Part shown: one piece after another, positions 1-10,206 of the stretch | Layout of the letters: the number at the start of each line of letters is the position of its first letter | Position numbering within the stretch: position 1 is the stretch's first letter | Source of the DNA: Dactylorhiza incarnata | Lineage: Eukaryota > Streptophyta > Magnoliopsida > Asparagales > Orchidaceae | Length of the DNA: 64,000 bases | Direction of reading: 5' to 3' | NCBI GenBank assembly: GCA_033032865.1 | Contig: JAWHQI010000263.1 | Location: 1,426,001-1,490,000 of the forward strand | Position numbers and translations under genes: made by a program | The notes under the pieces: generated by a model | Database searches by the model: none | What the model saw: the letters and a program-made list of their open reading frames with translations, nothing else | Told to the model about the DNA's origin: nothing

Positions 1-271
1 AGTGATTATCGGAGACGGAATGCAGGTTTGTCGCGGAAATGACTTAGGGCAAATGAAAGCATAATTTTTGACCAAAGCATCCACTCTATTTATATTAGAA
101 GTAGATGAAGAGACGCGTACCTTTTTTGTCTTGATTAATAGATTGAAAGTCCATCAGACGACTCTGATTAAAGATCCAATATAACATTAAGTGTCTGCAT
201 TTTATTTCAATGATGCGTATCTTTGTCTTCGATAGTGTCATCGAGACTACTTCAGCATTGTCTTCGAGATC
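1..271 (-). other. Unassigned left edge with a TATA-like motif
   Basis: No coding segment is recognised here. Read on the minus strand, a TATA-like AATATAAATAGAG lies at 84-96, followed by a T-rich stretch. This could be an LTR or promoter piece inside, or next to, the reverse Copia relic. It does not visibly match the Copia LTR at 2630-4475, so it is left unassigned. Confidence 0.3.
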
Positions 272-568
272 CTACCAATAACGTCGTGACACAGATTTTG
301 TCGTCGAAAACTGCTCATTCTGTATCGCTGAGAATTCATCTGTCGTCAGAATACTCATCTGATACTTGTCTAACTTGAGCATTCCTTTGAGGGATTCTTG
401 GGGCAATGACCATGATGATTGAACATGATACTCATCTTCTATCATTGATCTTTTGAAATCCAAAGTATCATTACTTGATCTATTTTCTTGATTAAGTTTT
501 CTCGAGTGCTTATTTACTCCAGCCTTGTGCCTGGAGCAATCATTGCCCAAATACCAAATGGTTGGCAT
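272..568 (-). pseudogene. Copia protease-like fragment, degenerate
   Basis: The minus-strand reading begins with WYLGNDCSRHKAG, which resembles the WYLDSGCSRHMTG motif around the Copia aspartic protease. The catalytic D-S-G triplet is not preserved (it reads G-N-D), so the fragment cannot be active as read. It lies downstream of gag in the order expected for a reverse Copia polyprotein. No reverse transcriptase or integrase follows before the window edge. Confidence 0.5.
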
Positions 569-753
569 TTGGACATACCTGCAAAAAGGATTACTTATCC
601 TTAATTAGGTACCCAATTGGAATTGGGTCCTAGGTTCATGTTAGGGAAATAACCTGAAGTACTATACTTATGAGTGGTCTTCCCTCTTCTTGCATTAGGC
701 ACTGTTGGATTGAACCAGCAGTCCAGAGCAAAATGACCAATCTTTCTACAGCA

Positions 754-1499
754 CTACCCGTTGTATCTTCTCTTATGTCTTTCCACCTGGAAATGTTGGT
801 GGGTAGGAGTGAAGATAGCTGACCTAACAGGCCTTGGGTGAACCTCACAATGGTGGGTATGTAGTTGAGCTGGTCTCACCACTTTTTGGTTCACCACCTT
901 GGGAACAGGCTTGGCTTCCTTTCCCTTACTTTTAAGTATTGATGTTGTAGATCCATGGACACGAGAACCTGGAATTTTTACATGTGTCTTTTCAAGGGGT
1001 GTTTGAGAAACACTTGGCCCAGAGCTTGCTTTTCTATGTGTGTTGGTGAATATACTGCTTTTTGTAGAGCAAGCCTTGGTCAGATACTCATGTGAAGATT
1101 CCTGGTCTGAGAAATTTGATGCCAGTATTCTCTTTATAAGAAGGTTGGGCTTCAGATGTCTTGCCCTCGACTGTTTCCTTGTCAAATCCTACACCACTCC
1201 TGAATATGAATGGTGCAGAGAATTGGTCAATGATGGGTAGGACAGTATTGGGCATTGAGTGGCTGGCAACAATTTTTTTTAGCCAATAGCATTTCCTCAA
1301 GGTCCTTAATGACCTTGATCTTCTTTCCCAACTCAGCATTTTGGAGCTTTATGACATCCTTGAGTTTGTCCATTTCTTTGCTCATAACAATCAGCTTTTC
1401 AGCTGTCTCTTGGAACTCAGATTGGGCATATTTTAGAGATGCCAACTCCTTAGATTGATCTCTAAGAAGCTTCTTGCTTCTTTTCAAAGCAATCCACAA
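754..1499 (-). pseudogene. Copia gag-protease linker with coiled coil, frameshifted
   Basis: Three overlapping minus-strand readings (1227-1499, 1088-1339, 754-1185) together look like the spacer between the gag zinc knuckle and the protease of a long Copia polyprotein. The part at 1270-1499 is a heptad-rich coiled coil (LKRSKKLL..., KEMDKLKDVIKLQNAELGKK). The lower part is basic and Ser/Thr-rich. Changes of frame between the pieces show at least two indels. The assignment rests on position between recognised Copia parts rather than on a named domain. Confidence 0.5.
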
Positions 1500-1516
1500 G
1501 GCTTCATTATGCTAAA

Positions 1517-2239
1517 CTAGGTCAAATTCAACCTCATGTGGAGATCTTGAGGACATGTTACTGTAAGCAGATCCATACTCACCCTCATCACAGAAACTGT
1601 CATTGATTCAGAATCAGAGACAGATAAGGGAGCTCTAATAAGTACCTTCCCAGGAGAGGTGTAGTCATCCTGGATTTCTTCAGTTATGACCATAAAGCCA
1701 ATGAGATCTTCCTCCTTGGTTTCTGATAGATCTGAATCAGAATCACTAAGTGTTTTGATCTTCTTAGCAATGATTCCCTTCTCAGATTCCTTTTTGTCTC
1801 TTGGACTTCTTTTATCATCACTCTTATTGGATTCTTTCTTCTTAGAGGGGCAGTCAACAATCATGTGACTTGTCTCCTTGCAATGACAACACACCAAGTT
1901 AGTTAAATCAGATTCACTGAGTTTAGAGTTATACCTTTCCTTCTTTGAAGATTTATGCTGGTCCTATTGACTAGATCTTCTGGAGTTTGAGGAGGATGTC
2001 TTCTCGCTGTCTCTTCTTCATTTTCTGGACATCTTTCTTTTAAGTTGCTTGGTGATGAGTACTGGCTCTTTAACAATATCATCAGTTTTTGATGAACTTG
2101 CATTAGAAGCTTCTGTGTTTTCAAAAATATTCTGAATTATTAGAATATTGTCTTTGGTACTTCTCAAGCTTTCACCCTCAAGAATCATGAACCTTTCTCT
2201 GGTGTTCCCCTTTGAATTTTCTTCTTCAGTTTCCTTCAT
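1517..2239 (-). pseudogene. Copia gag C-terminal half with CCHC zinc knuckle
   Basis: On the minus strand a retroviral-type zinc knuckle C-X2-C-X4-H-X4-C (CCHCKETSHMIVDC) is encoded at 1850-1891. A charged Lys/Ser/Asp-rich tail follows, down to 1517. Upstream, 1903-2239 carries gag-like sequence in shifted frames. The zinc knuckle packages element RNA in active relatives. Stops and frame changes show that this copy is dead. Confidence 0.65.
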
Positions 2240-2566
2240 TTAGATCTCCAAGGAATCCCACATCTTTTTTGTTGTTTTGCAATGACTTAAGTATTGAGAC
2301 ATGGATTCATCAATTGCATTCTCAAGTATGTGTTTTGTATATTTATCCATGGATATCAGATCTACATCTTCAATGGAGATCTGTGAGAAGGTGTTAGGGA
2401 CATAGGTTCCCTCTTCAACAACTATGAATAATCTGGGATCTGATGCTTCCATGAAGAACTTGACTTTTAACTTCCATATGCCAAAGTTCTCTTTGGTGCA
2501 GATGGGCAGCCTCATTGATCTCATCTCTTGATGATGCTCACAGACCATTTGTTTACCGCAACCCAC
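2240..2566 (-). pseudogene. Copia gag N-terminus (DUF4219/UBN2-like)
   Basis: The minus-strand reading has the Copia gag start pattern: a Phe-x-x-Trp-Lys-x-Lys block (NFGIWKLKVKFFMEASDPRLF), then acidic sequence, then a K-x-x-W motif (TTKKMWDSLE) typical of UBN2 domains. It begins about 55 nt after the primer-binding site, the expected place for gag. The frame closes at 2240 where the family would continue, so it is broken. Confidence 0.7.
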
Positions 2567-2880
2567 TAAATTTGTAGATTTTGTTCTAAGTTGTTAAGCC
2601 TTTGAACTAAACCTTCCCCTGATACCAATTGACAGATATGAGTTGTCTATAAACTACACCTAGAGGGGGGGAGGTGATTATGCGTTTTCAATTTCTTTGC
2701 TACTTTAAAGGTTTATCAATTTCAACACATAAGCATCACAGAAAACACACAATGATTTATAGTAGTTCCCAACTAGACAATGTATCTAGAGGTAGTGCAC
2801 TGTCCCTCCCGCCTATCTAGTAGTGTGCTAAACTAAGCAACTTCTCCAAGTTAGATCATTTCACTATAATCAGATCTTAC

Positions 2881-3038
2881 AACTCAGGTTCACACAGAAC
2901 CCTACAAAGCCCAGACTTTACAAGTCCTACAAACCCAGATCTTCAACAAGATCCTACCAAACTCAGGTTCACCAAGAACCCTACCAACTCAGATCTATCA
3001 CTAGTTCCTACAAGCTCAGGATCACAAAAACCCTACCA
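2881..3038. repeat. Tandem array of small hairpins in the Copia LTR
   Basis: About six units of 24-28 bp share the frame CTCAG/CCCAG + stem + loop + stem + CCTAC. Four units form perfect stems with different sequences: GGTTC/GAACC (2887-2891 with 2897-2901), GACTT/AAGTC (2914-2918 with 2922-2926), GATCTT/AAGATC (2938-2943 with 2948-2953), and GGTTC/GAACC (2966-2970 with 2976-2980). The last two units are imperfect. Stem bases change in pairs between units while the linkers stay alike. Confidence 0.75.
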
Positions 3039-3552
3039 AATAAGAAAGAAGTTGTTCTATTATAGAAGAGAAGGCTTCAAGATATATGCTTTGAGTACCA
3101 TGGGCTTCTTCTTCTTCTAGCAAATGTAAGTCTAGTGATCTTGTGGATTACTGAACCTTTCTTTTGAAACTTCTTTGATCTTCACAGCACAGCCAATGAA
3201 GTCTTCTTCTCGCTTTCTTTTCTTTTCTCTTCTGTAAGTATCTATCAGAATGAACTTGCGAAAGAATACTAAGTAACTGTGTCTTCTATAGAAGAAAAAT
3301 CTTTCTTTTACATTCCTCTGCACTTATGCATAAATGTACTTATTGATTATTGCATAATCAATTCCTCCGTTTGAAAATTCTTGCAAAATTGGCATATTTA
3401 ATTTATCATAAATGCCTTGCTGTTTTTGAAATTTGCAGAATATAGACATAATATTATTCTTCATTAAATTTTGTGCGACGATTATATTCTGCAGAGAATA
3501 TGTCATTTAATACTCCTTGATTGAAGCGCAAGATATGCAGCGTGCATATTCC

Positions 3553-3561
3553 CTATATAAC
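3553..3561 (-). promoter_or_regulatory. TATA-like element of the Copia LTR
   Basis: Read on the minus strand, GTTATATAG is followed downstream by a short region leading to the LTR end. Its place about 920 bp from the LTR 3' end is compatible with a U3 promoter. This is inference from sequence and position only. Confidence 0.4.
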
Positions 3562-3962
3562 AATTTCTAAGAGAACCGGCGCATTAAATGCTGCTCTGCA
3601 ATCTATCAAGATGATATTAATCCTTCAAGACGATATCTTCTTGATTAGTGTATACGACATATATACTTCAAGACGATATCATCGATATACTTCCTCCTTC
3701 ATGGATCTACTTAAATATCAGAACGATTCTTCTTCTACTAGACGACATCGTCGAGATATTACTTTCATTTGGACTTAGACTTTTCTTCAGGCTGACTATC
3801 TTTCTATAAAGACGATATTGTCTTGATCTTCTAGATGACATGAGGTCTTCAAGCCGATTTTTGTTCAAGTGAACCTTTCTTTATGAATCAAGTAGATATA
3901 TATTTTATCCATCAAGGTTGAACTTCTTATTCAAGACGATATCGTAGAGACATCTTAGTTTT

Positions 3963-4150
3963 ATCTACGATAAGCTTTCTTCAAGACGATGTTGTCGATA
4001 TCTTAGCTTTAGCTTTATCTACGAAAAGCTTTCTTCATGACGATGTCGTCGAAATTTGAGCTTTAGCTTTATCTACGACAAGATTTCTTCACGATGATGT
4101 CGTCGACATCTGGACTTAACTTTATCTGCGACAAGCTTTCTTCATCCTTC
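3963..4150. repeat. 54-bp tandem repeat, about 3.5 copies
   Basis: Units start at 3963, 4017, 4071 and 4124 (spacings 54, 54 and 53). Each begins ATCTACGA-AAGCTTTCTTCA, followed by a GACGATGTCGTCGA-like palindrome and an AGCTTTAGCTTT tail. The repeat lies in the U3 part of the reverse Copia LTR and may act as an enhancer array, but that is a guess. Confidence 0.8.
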
Positions 4151-4475
4151 AATATGATGCGCTTTTATCAAGACGATATCGTCGAAACTGTTTCGACGAT
4201 ATGATTCTTTTCTCCACGATTCTTCTACTGAGTCTTGAGACGATATTTTACTCAGTTAATTTTCATTACTTTTATCGTCTATATACTAGTGATGTAGCTT
4301 TGATGCTTTCTCAACGATATGTTCAGTCCTAGACGATTTTAGACTTAGAGAATTTCCTGATATATGATTTATCTTCTGCAGTCATGAATAAGTTATATCA
4401 TCAAATACATAATGCATTTATTATTGATCTGAGCACTTGTTCAAATCAGGAACCTTGCTGGCACAGTTCCCAACA

Positions 4476-5990
4476 AAGAGTCATGACTTTTACAAGGTCT
4501 TGAACATTCTTTTGCAATGCTTGTGACAACTCATTGGTGATTCCCAGAACATTCTTTATTAAGTGGGTCAAGAATACAAACTCAAAATATTGCATAGCAT
4601 TTAATAAATCACTAGCTTCACCTTTTTGCTCTGAAAGTGTGGCATCCACTTCAATGACCTCAAGGACATCAATAACTGATGAAAACAAACAAATTAAACT
4701 CAAGAGAGTTCTATAATGGGAGTTCCATCTTTTGTCTCATGCTCTTTTCAAAGTTCTTTCTTGATTCAAGCCTCTTCCTGTTATAACTTCATCATTTGAT
4801 ATTTCTTCAACAACTTGTATAAATTGTTTCTCTCGGAGGATGTCTCTACGTTTGTAAGATGCCCCAATAATGTTTGTAATAATTATTATCAAGTTAAAAA
4901 GAACAAATTCTTTTGTGTTTCTTTGCGACCGCAATAAGTGTCAATTGAAGTTGATGAGCAAAGCAATGGACATAATATGCGGATTGATTTTCTATCATAA
5001 TCAATGTTCTTACACCATTGAATCCACCTTGCATTTTACTAGCTTCATCGTACCCTTGTCCCCGTAAACTTATTATACTCAACCCATATTTAGAAAAAAA
5101 TATGCTCAAGCGCTATCTTAAGCGATGAAGCACTTGTATTTTCAACATGAACAATTACCAAAAAGCGCTTAATTATCCTTCCTTTCTGATCAACAAAGCG
5201 TAAAACAATTGTCATTTGCTCTTTAACAGATGAATCACGAGTTTCATCAACTAAAATAGAGAACAACTCGACTTTGACAATGTCTTTAATGATGATATTG
5301 GTAGCCTCTATTGCTGCAGCTTGAATAATATTGTTTTGGATACTTGGTGCTACCAATTTAAGATTTTAGGGAGCATTTATTATTACAACTTTATTGATGT
5401 TGTCATAATGGTCCGCAAGAAATTTAAGGAGTTCAAGAAAATTTTCTCTATTGCCTGATTCACCAGTTTCATCATGACCACGAAATGCTAATCCTTGCTT
5501 TAAAAGAAATCTAATGCAGTCCACCGAAGCTTCCAGGTGGGTGTGATAATCAGTTCGAGCTTGGTTAGATTGAGTGCACAAAGCAACTTCAATGTGTTGT
5601 TTTTGGTTCATCAAGTCAAGGCAAGACTTCAAGCACTTGTTAAGGATGCTACTGTGGTTTCCAACATGAACATCTAATTTATCTTTATGCTACCAATTTG
5701 TGAACCCCCCACTAATAAAAGAATCTCCATCGCCTTGGTCACCATGCTCTGGCTTGAATAAATAATAACATAAGCAAAATTTAGCATCTTTCACTATGTT
5801 ATACTCCAACCAATAATTGTATTCCTCAAACCACAAACGAATAAATATATGTGGATCTTTTCCAATAAGTCTTGTTGGAAAATTATGATTTTTAAGTTGA
5901 AAAGCTTTTTTCTGTAAATACTATCTTCGAGCTTTCTCCCTCTCATTAGGATCATATTCATAAATACTCTTTCGTAATCTAACATAATTT
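4476..5990 (-). pseudogene. hAT transposase (ZMYM/TTF-type zinc finger, DUF4371), broken
   Basis: Read from right to left, the pieces follow the plant 'zinc finger MYM-type 1-like' hAT family. A TTF-type finger region (LEYN...CLCYYLFKPEHGD) lies at about 5690-5830. The DUF4371 core follows (DLMNQKQHIEV and GLAFRGHDETGES at 5366-5632; ILVDETRDSSVKEQM at 5090-5356). The catalytic-core block LRGQGYDEASKM...HCFAHQLQL is at 4894-5070, and LFSSVIDVLE...GITNELSQALQ at 4480-4703. At least three stops or frameshifts interrupt it. The C-terminal hAT dimerisation region is absent because the Copia LTR interrupts the frame at 4475. The remainder presumably lies left of the window. Confidence 0.85.
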
Positions 5991-7037
5991 ATAAAACTTT
6001 TCCAAAGTAACCAAACATAAATTATAAAAATGACATCCAGAATTCATCGCATAAATGCACACACCAAGCATCGCCTATCTAGGCCTATCACTACGGGTAG
6101 GCTTCACACAACATGCCTAAGTCCGTCTCGAGCGGACCTCTAATGCAATTTAATGTCGGGGACGGACACAATCAATCCAGTGAAAGAGATCGTTGCCCTT
6201 GAAGCATGCCTCAGAGTAATTGAATCGACCATAATGGCTCTCACTTTGCTGATCCGAACTCTCCTCAACGAGTCGTGGCTGAAAATACAAAGAAATTTTC
6301 AATTGGGGTGAATGACATTGATAAATTTTCAATCAAATACATTAATAAATTTTCAACTAATTTGGTGCAGGAGAGCACAAACTAAACCCAGATTTTCTTG
6401 AATGCAAGAAAATTTTCTATTAAGTAAACCCAAATGAATGACAAATTGACAGGGGAGGTTCAAATAGATGGCATTCTACAGCCCTATCCTGAATGCAATT
6501 TGCACTATAAATCTATAATAGTCTAATGGCAGAACTATCATGTATGCCATGGGAGGTTCAATTTGCATTCGAGAGTCAAAAAGCTGAAGCTAAAGCTAGT
6601 AAATTCACTACAAGTAATTTCAGATTTATCATAGTGATTTCAGCTTTGGCAGTACAACATGTACTTTGAAGTGGATGCCTACAAGTAAATTACTTCAAAA
6701 ACCTACAGTACATGATTTGAATCACTACAAGTAAATTCACTATTAGAGTTTCAAACTACAGGTAGCAAAACTACAGAAATCGGTGGCACTATAGGCAAGT
6801 TCAATGTTTTACAACTATTAGGCAATAGTTGAAATTAAATACTAGCCTGAAAAATCGATGTCAGAAATCAGTATGGCAGAACTATTACAGAAAAAGTTGA
6901 AGAACTAGAGCAGAGTTGCAGAAATCAAACACCTCTTGATGAACTGGAGCAAAACTAAGAGCAGATACGGTCATACGGGATTCCCGAACTATAGGCTACA
7001 GAGTACTAAATGAAAACTGGTCCTCTCCTCTAGCAGA
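5991..7037. other. hAT 5' noncoding region
   Basis: This AT-rich stretch has no recognised gene. It lies between the hAT coding start and the chromovirus insertion and continues beyond it at 21007. A block at about 6600-6760 repeats CTACAAGTAAATTCACTA-like words. 6085-6115 holds a small inverted repeat around GCCTATCTAGGCC. Confidence 0.5.
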
Positions 7038-7042
7038 TATGG
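7038..7042 (+). repeat. Target-site duplication TATGG (left copy, element 1)
   Basis: TATGG lies immediately before the LTR start TGTAACATCCC at 7043. The identical TATGG at 21002-21006 follows the 3' LTR end. A perfect 5-bp duplication is standard for Ty3/gypsy integration and fixes both element ends. Confidence 0.95.
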
Positions 7043-7111
7043 TGTAACATCCCGATTTTTATTGGGCCACTAGACCCTAGTAAGCCCAATAAAAGTAGGC
7101 CCGAGCAGTAG

Positions 7112-7739
7112 AAAACGACCATTTCGGGTATCGTAGCGCGCCACTATCTCATTATTATGAATAGTGACCGTACGAACCCCGAATTGACTTCCGTCAGTTC
7201 CGTTGAACTCGTATGGACAATACGAGCGCAACGGAATTCGTTGCACTTCGATCCGAGGTCGTTTGGAGAAAACGCCCATTTCGGGTATCGTAGCGCGTCA
7301 CTACCTCATTATTATGAATAGTGACCGTACGAACCCCGAATTGACTTCCGTCAGTTCCGTTGAACTCGTATGGACAATACGAGCGCAATGGAATTCGTTG
7401 CACTTCGATTCGAGGTCGTTTGGAGAAAACGACCATTTCGGGTATCGTAGCGCGCCACTACCTCATTATTATGAATAGTGATCGTACGAACCCCGAATTG
7501 ACTTCCGTCAGTTCCGTTGAACTCGTATGGATAATACGAGCGCAACGGAATTCGTTGCACTTCGATCCGAGGTCATTTGGAGAAAATGACCATTTTAGGT
7601 ATCGTAGCGCGCCACCACCCCATTATTGTGAATAATGGTCGTACGAACCCCGAATTGACTTCTGTCAGTTCCGTTAGGATCGTATGACCAATACAAGCAC
7701 AATGGAACTCGTTGCGTCTCGATACGAGGTCGTATGGAG
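7112..7739 (+). repeat. 157-bp tandem repeat, four copies (5' LTR)
   Basis: Units start at 7112, 7269, 7426 and 7583, exactly 157 bp apart. Each begins AAAACGACCATTTCGGGTAT and includes GTACGAACCCCGAATTGACT. The last unit is the most diverged. The array is repeated in the 3' LTR at 16543-17170 and generates the repeated short open frames seen here, which are not genes. Confidence 0.95.
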
Positions 7740-8140
7740 AGTATGCCATTTTAGTCCTATGCAGATCGCCTAAGTGCAACGCACGAGATATAAAGCACAC
7801 GAACACGGCATCGGCCCCGGCAACTCTTATCTTGCCCCGGGAGCCAAGGAGGACCCCGCCCTAAGTTGACTTAGTCAAACCCCCCCCCCCCCCCCCCCTC
7901 CCCCCCGAACTCGAAATTGCTAAAGAAAAGGGGGGGGGGGGGGAGAGAGAAAAACCCCCAAGGGGGGGGGGGGGGGGGGGAGAGAAAATATCTCCCCCCA
8001 CTCACCCTCCCTTCATACACATGGAAGGGAGGGAGAGGGGGGGGGGGGGGGGGGGGGGGAGGGAGAGCTCCCCTCCTTCCTACAAAAGGGGGAGGGGGCA
8101 TCCCCTCTCCAATCCCCCCCACACCACCTCTCTCTCCCTC

Positions 8141-9240
8141 TTAGCTCTCCTCTGCCGGCAGCCCCCACAGCCAGCCACCCCCTCCTCCCCCTTGCCGGAG
8201 CAAGCCGCCGCCACCACCTCCTCCCTCATGGCCGGCCGCCCCTCCACCCGAGCCCCTCACCAGGTAGAACCACCTCCCCTCCTCCTTCCCACTTCCCGGA
8301 GGAAGACCCCCCCCCCCCCCTCCCTCTGTCGCCGGAGCGCCGCCGGCCGCTGCCCCGAGCCTTGCAAGGTTCGGGGAGGAGGCGGCCGAGGAGGCCCTCT
8401 CCCCCAGCGCCGGCGGTGGCGCTGGGGGGGGAGGGGGTCCCCCTCGGGAACCTCGGCGCCGGCACAAGGGAGGCGGCCGGGCCGCCGGCGGGCACGGCCG
8501 GCGGTGCCCGTGGCCTCCCCCTCCTCCCCACACTTCCTGTAGGGGATAACCCCCTCCCCCAGCGGCGCCCGGCAGCTCCAGTCCGCCGGGCCACCGCCGG
8601 AGGGTTGCCCCCTCCCCGGCGCCCCGACCAGGGGCGACAGGGAGGGCTGCGCACGAGGAGGCGGTGGCACAGCAAGCCGGCATGGCTCGTGTCGGCTGCG
8701 CCGCGCCTCCCCGTCCCCTCTGCCCCACTTTCCGGTGGGGTCCGACGGCGTCAGGCCACCGGGCCACCACCGGAGTAGGCGCCGACCCCCGGCGCACCGA
8801 CCGGGGGCGGCACCGGTGGCCCCTCGGCGGGGGCGGTGGCGCAACGGGCCTGCAGGGCCCATGCAGGCCACGCCACCGCCTCCCGCCCTCTGTATCACCT
8901 CCCCCGGCGGTGGCCGGCGGCGCCAGGCCACCGGACCACCCCCGGAGGAGTCGCCGGCCCCCGGCGCACCGACCGGGGGCGGCGCCGGCCCCAGCCGGCC
9001 GCTGCCCGGCGGCGGCAGCGGCTGCCACCCGTGCGCGAGCGGGGGGCCGCACGATCTCCCCCAGGAGATCGAGCGGCCACCATTTCCTTAACCCCCGCCC
9101 GCCTCAAACTGTGCGCCCCCACAGCGGATCCGCGGCGGATCCGCTGTGGGGACCCAAGGAGTGCGCCCGGTGTGGCGCCCCCTGCTCTCTTCCCTGCCTC
9201 TAACCGCACCGCACCCCCCTGTTTCCCTTCCCCATTTTTC
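8141..9240. other. GC-rich kilobase of the 5' LTR, noncoding
   Basis: The sequence is extremely G+C-rich with many CCGG/CGCC words, in sharp contrast to flanks with AT-rich plant composition. Open frames of 100-300 codons occur on both strands at once (for example minus 8141-9052), as expected when A/T-rich stop codons are scarce. Their products are low-complexity Arg/Pro/Gly/Ala sequence with no family resemblance. The same block is at about 17630-18745 in the 3' LTR. Confidence 0.8.
9117..9151. repeat. 17-bp perfect inverted repeat in the 5' LTR
   Basis: CCCCACAGCGGATCCGC (9117-9133), a single G, then GCGGATCCGCTGTGGGG (9135-9151). The arms are perfectly complementary. The identical structure is at 18621-18655 in the 3' LTR. 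It sits at the 3' edge of the GC-rich block. Confidence 0.95.
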
Positions 9241-9790
9241 TGAGGAATAATAGGGCCTTTTCAAAAGAAATTTCCTAAATGAAAATTGTGCCCCACTATT
9301 AGGGGCACCTCCTGTATTTTTTTGGGATTTTTGGGAGGAGTTTTACTATTTTTAAAACCCATTATAAAGTTTATTTTAGGAAATAAAATGCCCAAATGAG
9401 TTTCTAAAATTCCCCAAAAATTAGGGGATCTAAGTATAGGTATTTTGCAAATACTATCAAAGTTGGGAGGTGCGACCTTTTGATTTGATCCCTTAAAGGC
9501 TTTTACAATCAAAAATAGACGCCCGGAAAAGAGCGATATTCATCGAAATAAATCGGTGCCCCCCTATACGCATATTTTAAATGCTTATCAAATTATGCGT
9601 ATCAATCTAAAGAATCGACTAAGCTCGGAAAAGCAACGCAAAGATCGGAACGACATCGCGGCGCGGCGCCGAAATTTAACCCCGCCGCAACGATAATAAA
9701 AGAACGGAGTCGTCGATCGAAGCCTCCTCTTACGGAGTGATTGGACTACTAACCATTCCTTCTTATGCTTTTACTGCTTTCCGTACTTTC

Positions 9791-10066
9791 CGTTAAATCT
9801 AGTCTCGCACTGGTCCCCCGCACTTATTTTCTGTACTTATAATTAAATCCAGTCTCGCACTGGTCCCCCGCACTTATTTTCTGTACTTTTAATTAAATCC
9901 AGTCTCGCACTGGTCCCCCGCACTTATTTTCTGTACTTTCAATTAAATCCAGTCTCGCACTGGTCCCCCGCACTTATTTTCTGTGCTTTCAATTAAATCC
10001 AGTCTCGCACTGGTCCCCCGCACTTACTTTCTGTACTTTCAATTAAATCCAGTCTTGCACTGGTCC
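9791..10066 (+). repeat. 50-bp tandem repeat, six copies (5' LTR)
   Basis: AGTCTCGCAC occurs at 9801, 9851, 9901, 9951 and 10001, and as AGTCTTGCAC at 10051, an exact 50-bp period. The unit is AATTAAATCC + AGTCTCGCAC + TGGTCCCCCG + CACTTATTTT + CTGTACTTTC. The matching array in the 3' LTR starts near 19296. It is a candidate U3 enhancer array. Confidence 0.95.
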
Positions 10067-10073
10067 TATCATT

Positions 10074-10206
10074 ATGGCCTCTGCTTTCGGCCTACTTTTC
10101 TGTTTATTACATGGCCTTTGCTTTCGGCCTACTTTCTGCTTGTCATTATGGCCTCTGCTTTCAGCCTACATTTCTGTTTAGTGTTATGGCCCCTGCTTCG
10201 GCCTAA
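10074..10206 (+). repeat. 'ATGGCC...TTCGGCCTA' short repeats, four copies
   Basis: Four units of about 35 bp, each with ATGGCCTCTGCTTTCGGCCT followed by a T-rich tail, directly follow the 50-bp array. The palindromic GGCC words flank a TCTGCTTTC core. The 3' LTR copy is at about 19578-19710. Confidence 0.85.

Larger units (their letters stand above)
1..4475 (-). mobile_element. Reverse-strand Ty1/Copia retrotransposon, 5' half (runs off the window)
   Basis: Reading leftwards from 4475 there is an LTR starting TGTTGGGAACTG, a LTR end TGTCA at 2630, a short primer-binding site, then a gag with a Copia-type N-terminus and zinc knuckle. A protease-like motif lies near 540. The 3' LTR and most of pol lie outside the window. 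The LTR edge at 4475 cuts directly into hAT transposase coding sequence, which shows that the Copia element inserted into the hAT. The first flanking bases are AAGAG (4476-4480), the expected partner of a 5-bp duplication whose other copy is off-window. The long linker with coiled coil and CCHC resembles the SIRE/Maximus group, but this placement is tentative. Confidence 0.75.
2630..4475 (-). repeat. Copia 5' LTR (minus orientation)
   Basis: On the minus strand the LTR begins TGTTGGGAACTG at 4475 and ends ATATCTGTCA at 2630, giving TG...CA ends and a length of 1846 bp. The primer-binding site lies two bases further in, as TGGTATCAG read from 2627 down to 2619, complementary to the 3' end of initiator tRNA-Met. 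The left boundary is supported by the abrupt end of hAT coding sequence. Within the LTR are a TATA-like motif near 3553-3561, hairpin repeats at 2881-3038, a 54-bp tandem repeat and many GACGATATCGTC-like palindromes. Confidence 0.8.

Noticed and set aside
7070..7806. Repeated 69-91 codon open frames on both strands
   Set aside because: They recur with the 157-bp tandem unit and have no start context or family match; they are repeat artefacts.
8141..9052. A 303-codon open frame on the minus strand (and similar ones at 17753-18556)
   Set aside because: It lies in the GC-rich LTR block where several frames on both strands are open at once; the product is low-complexity Arg/Pro/Gly/Ala and contains homopolymer tracts. 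Composition explains it.
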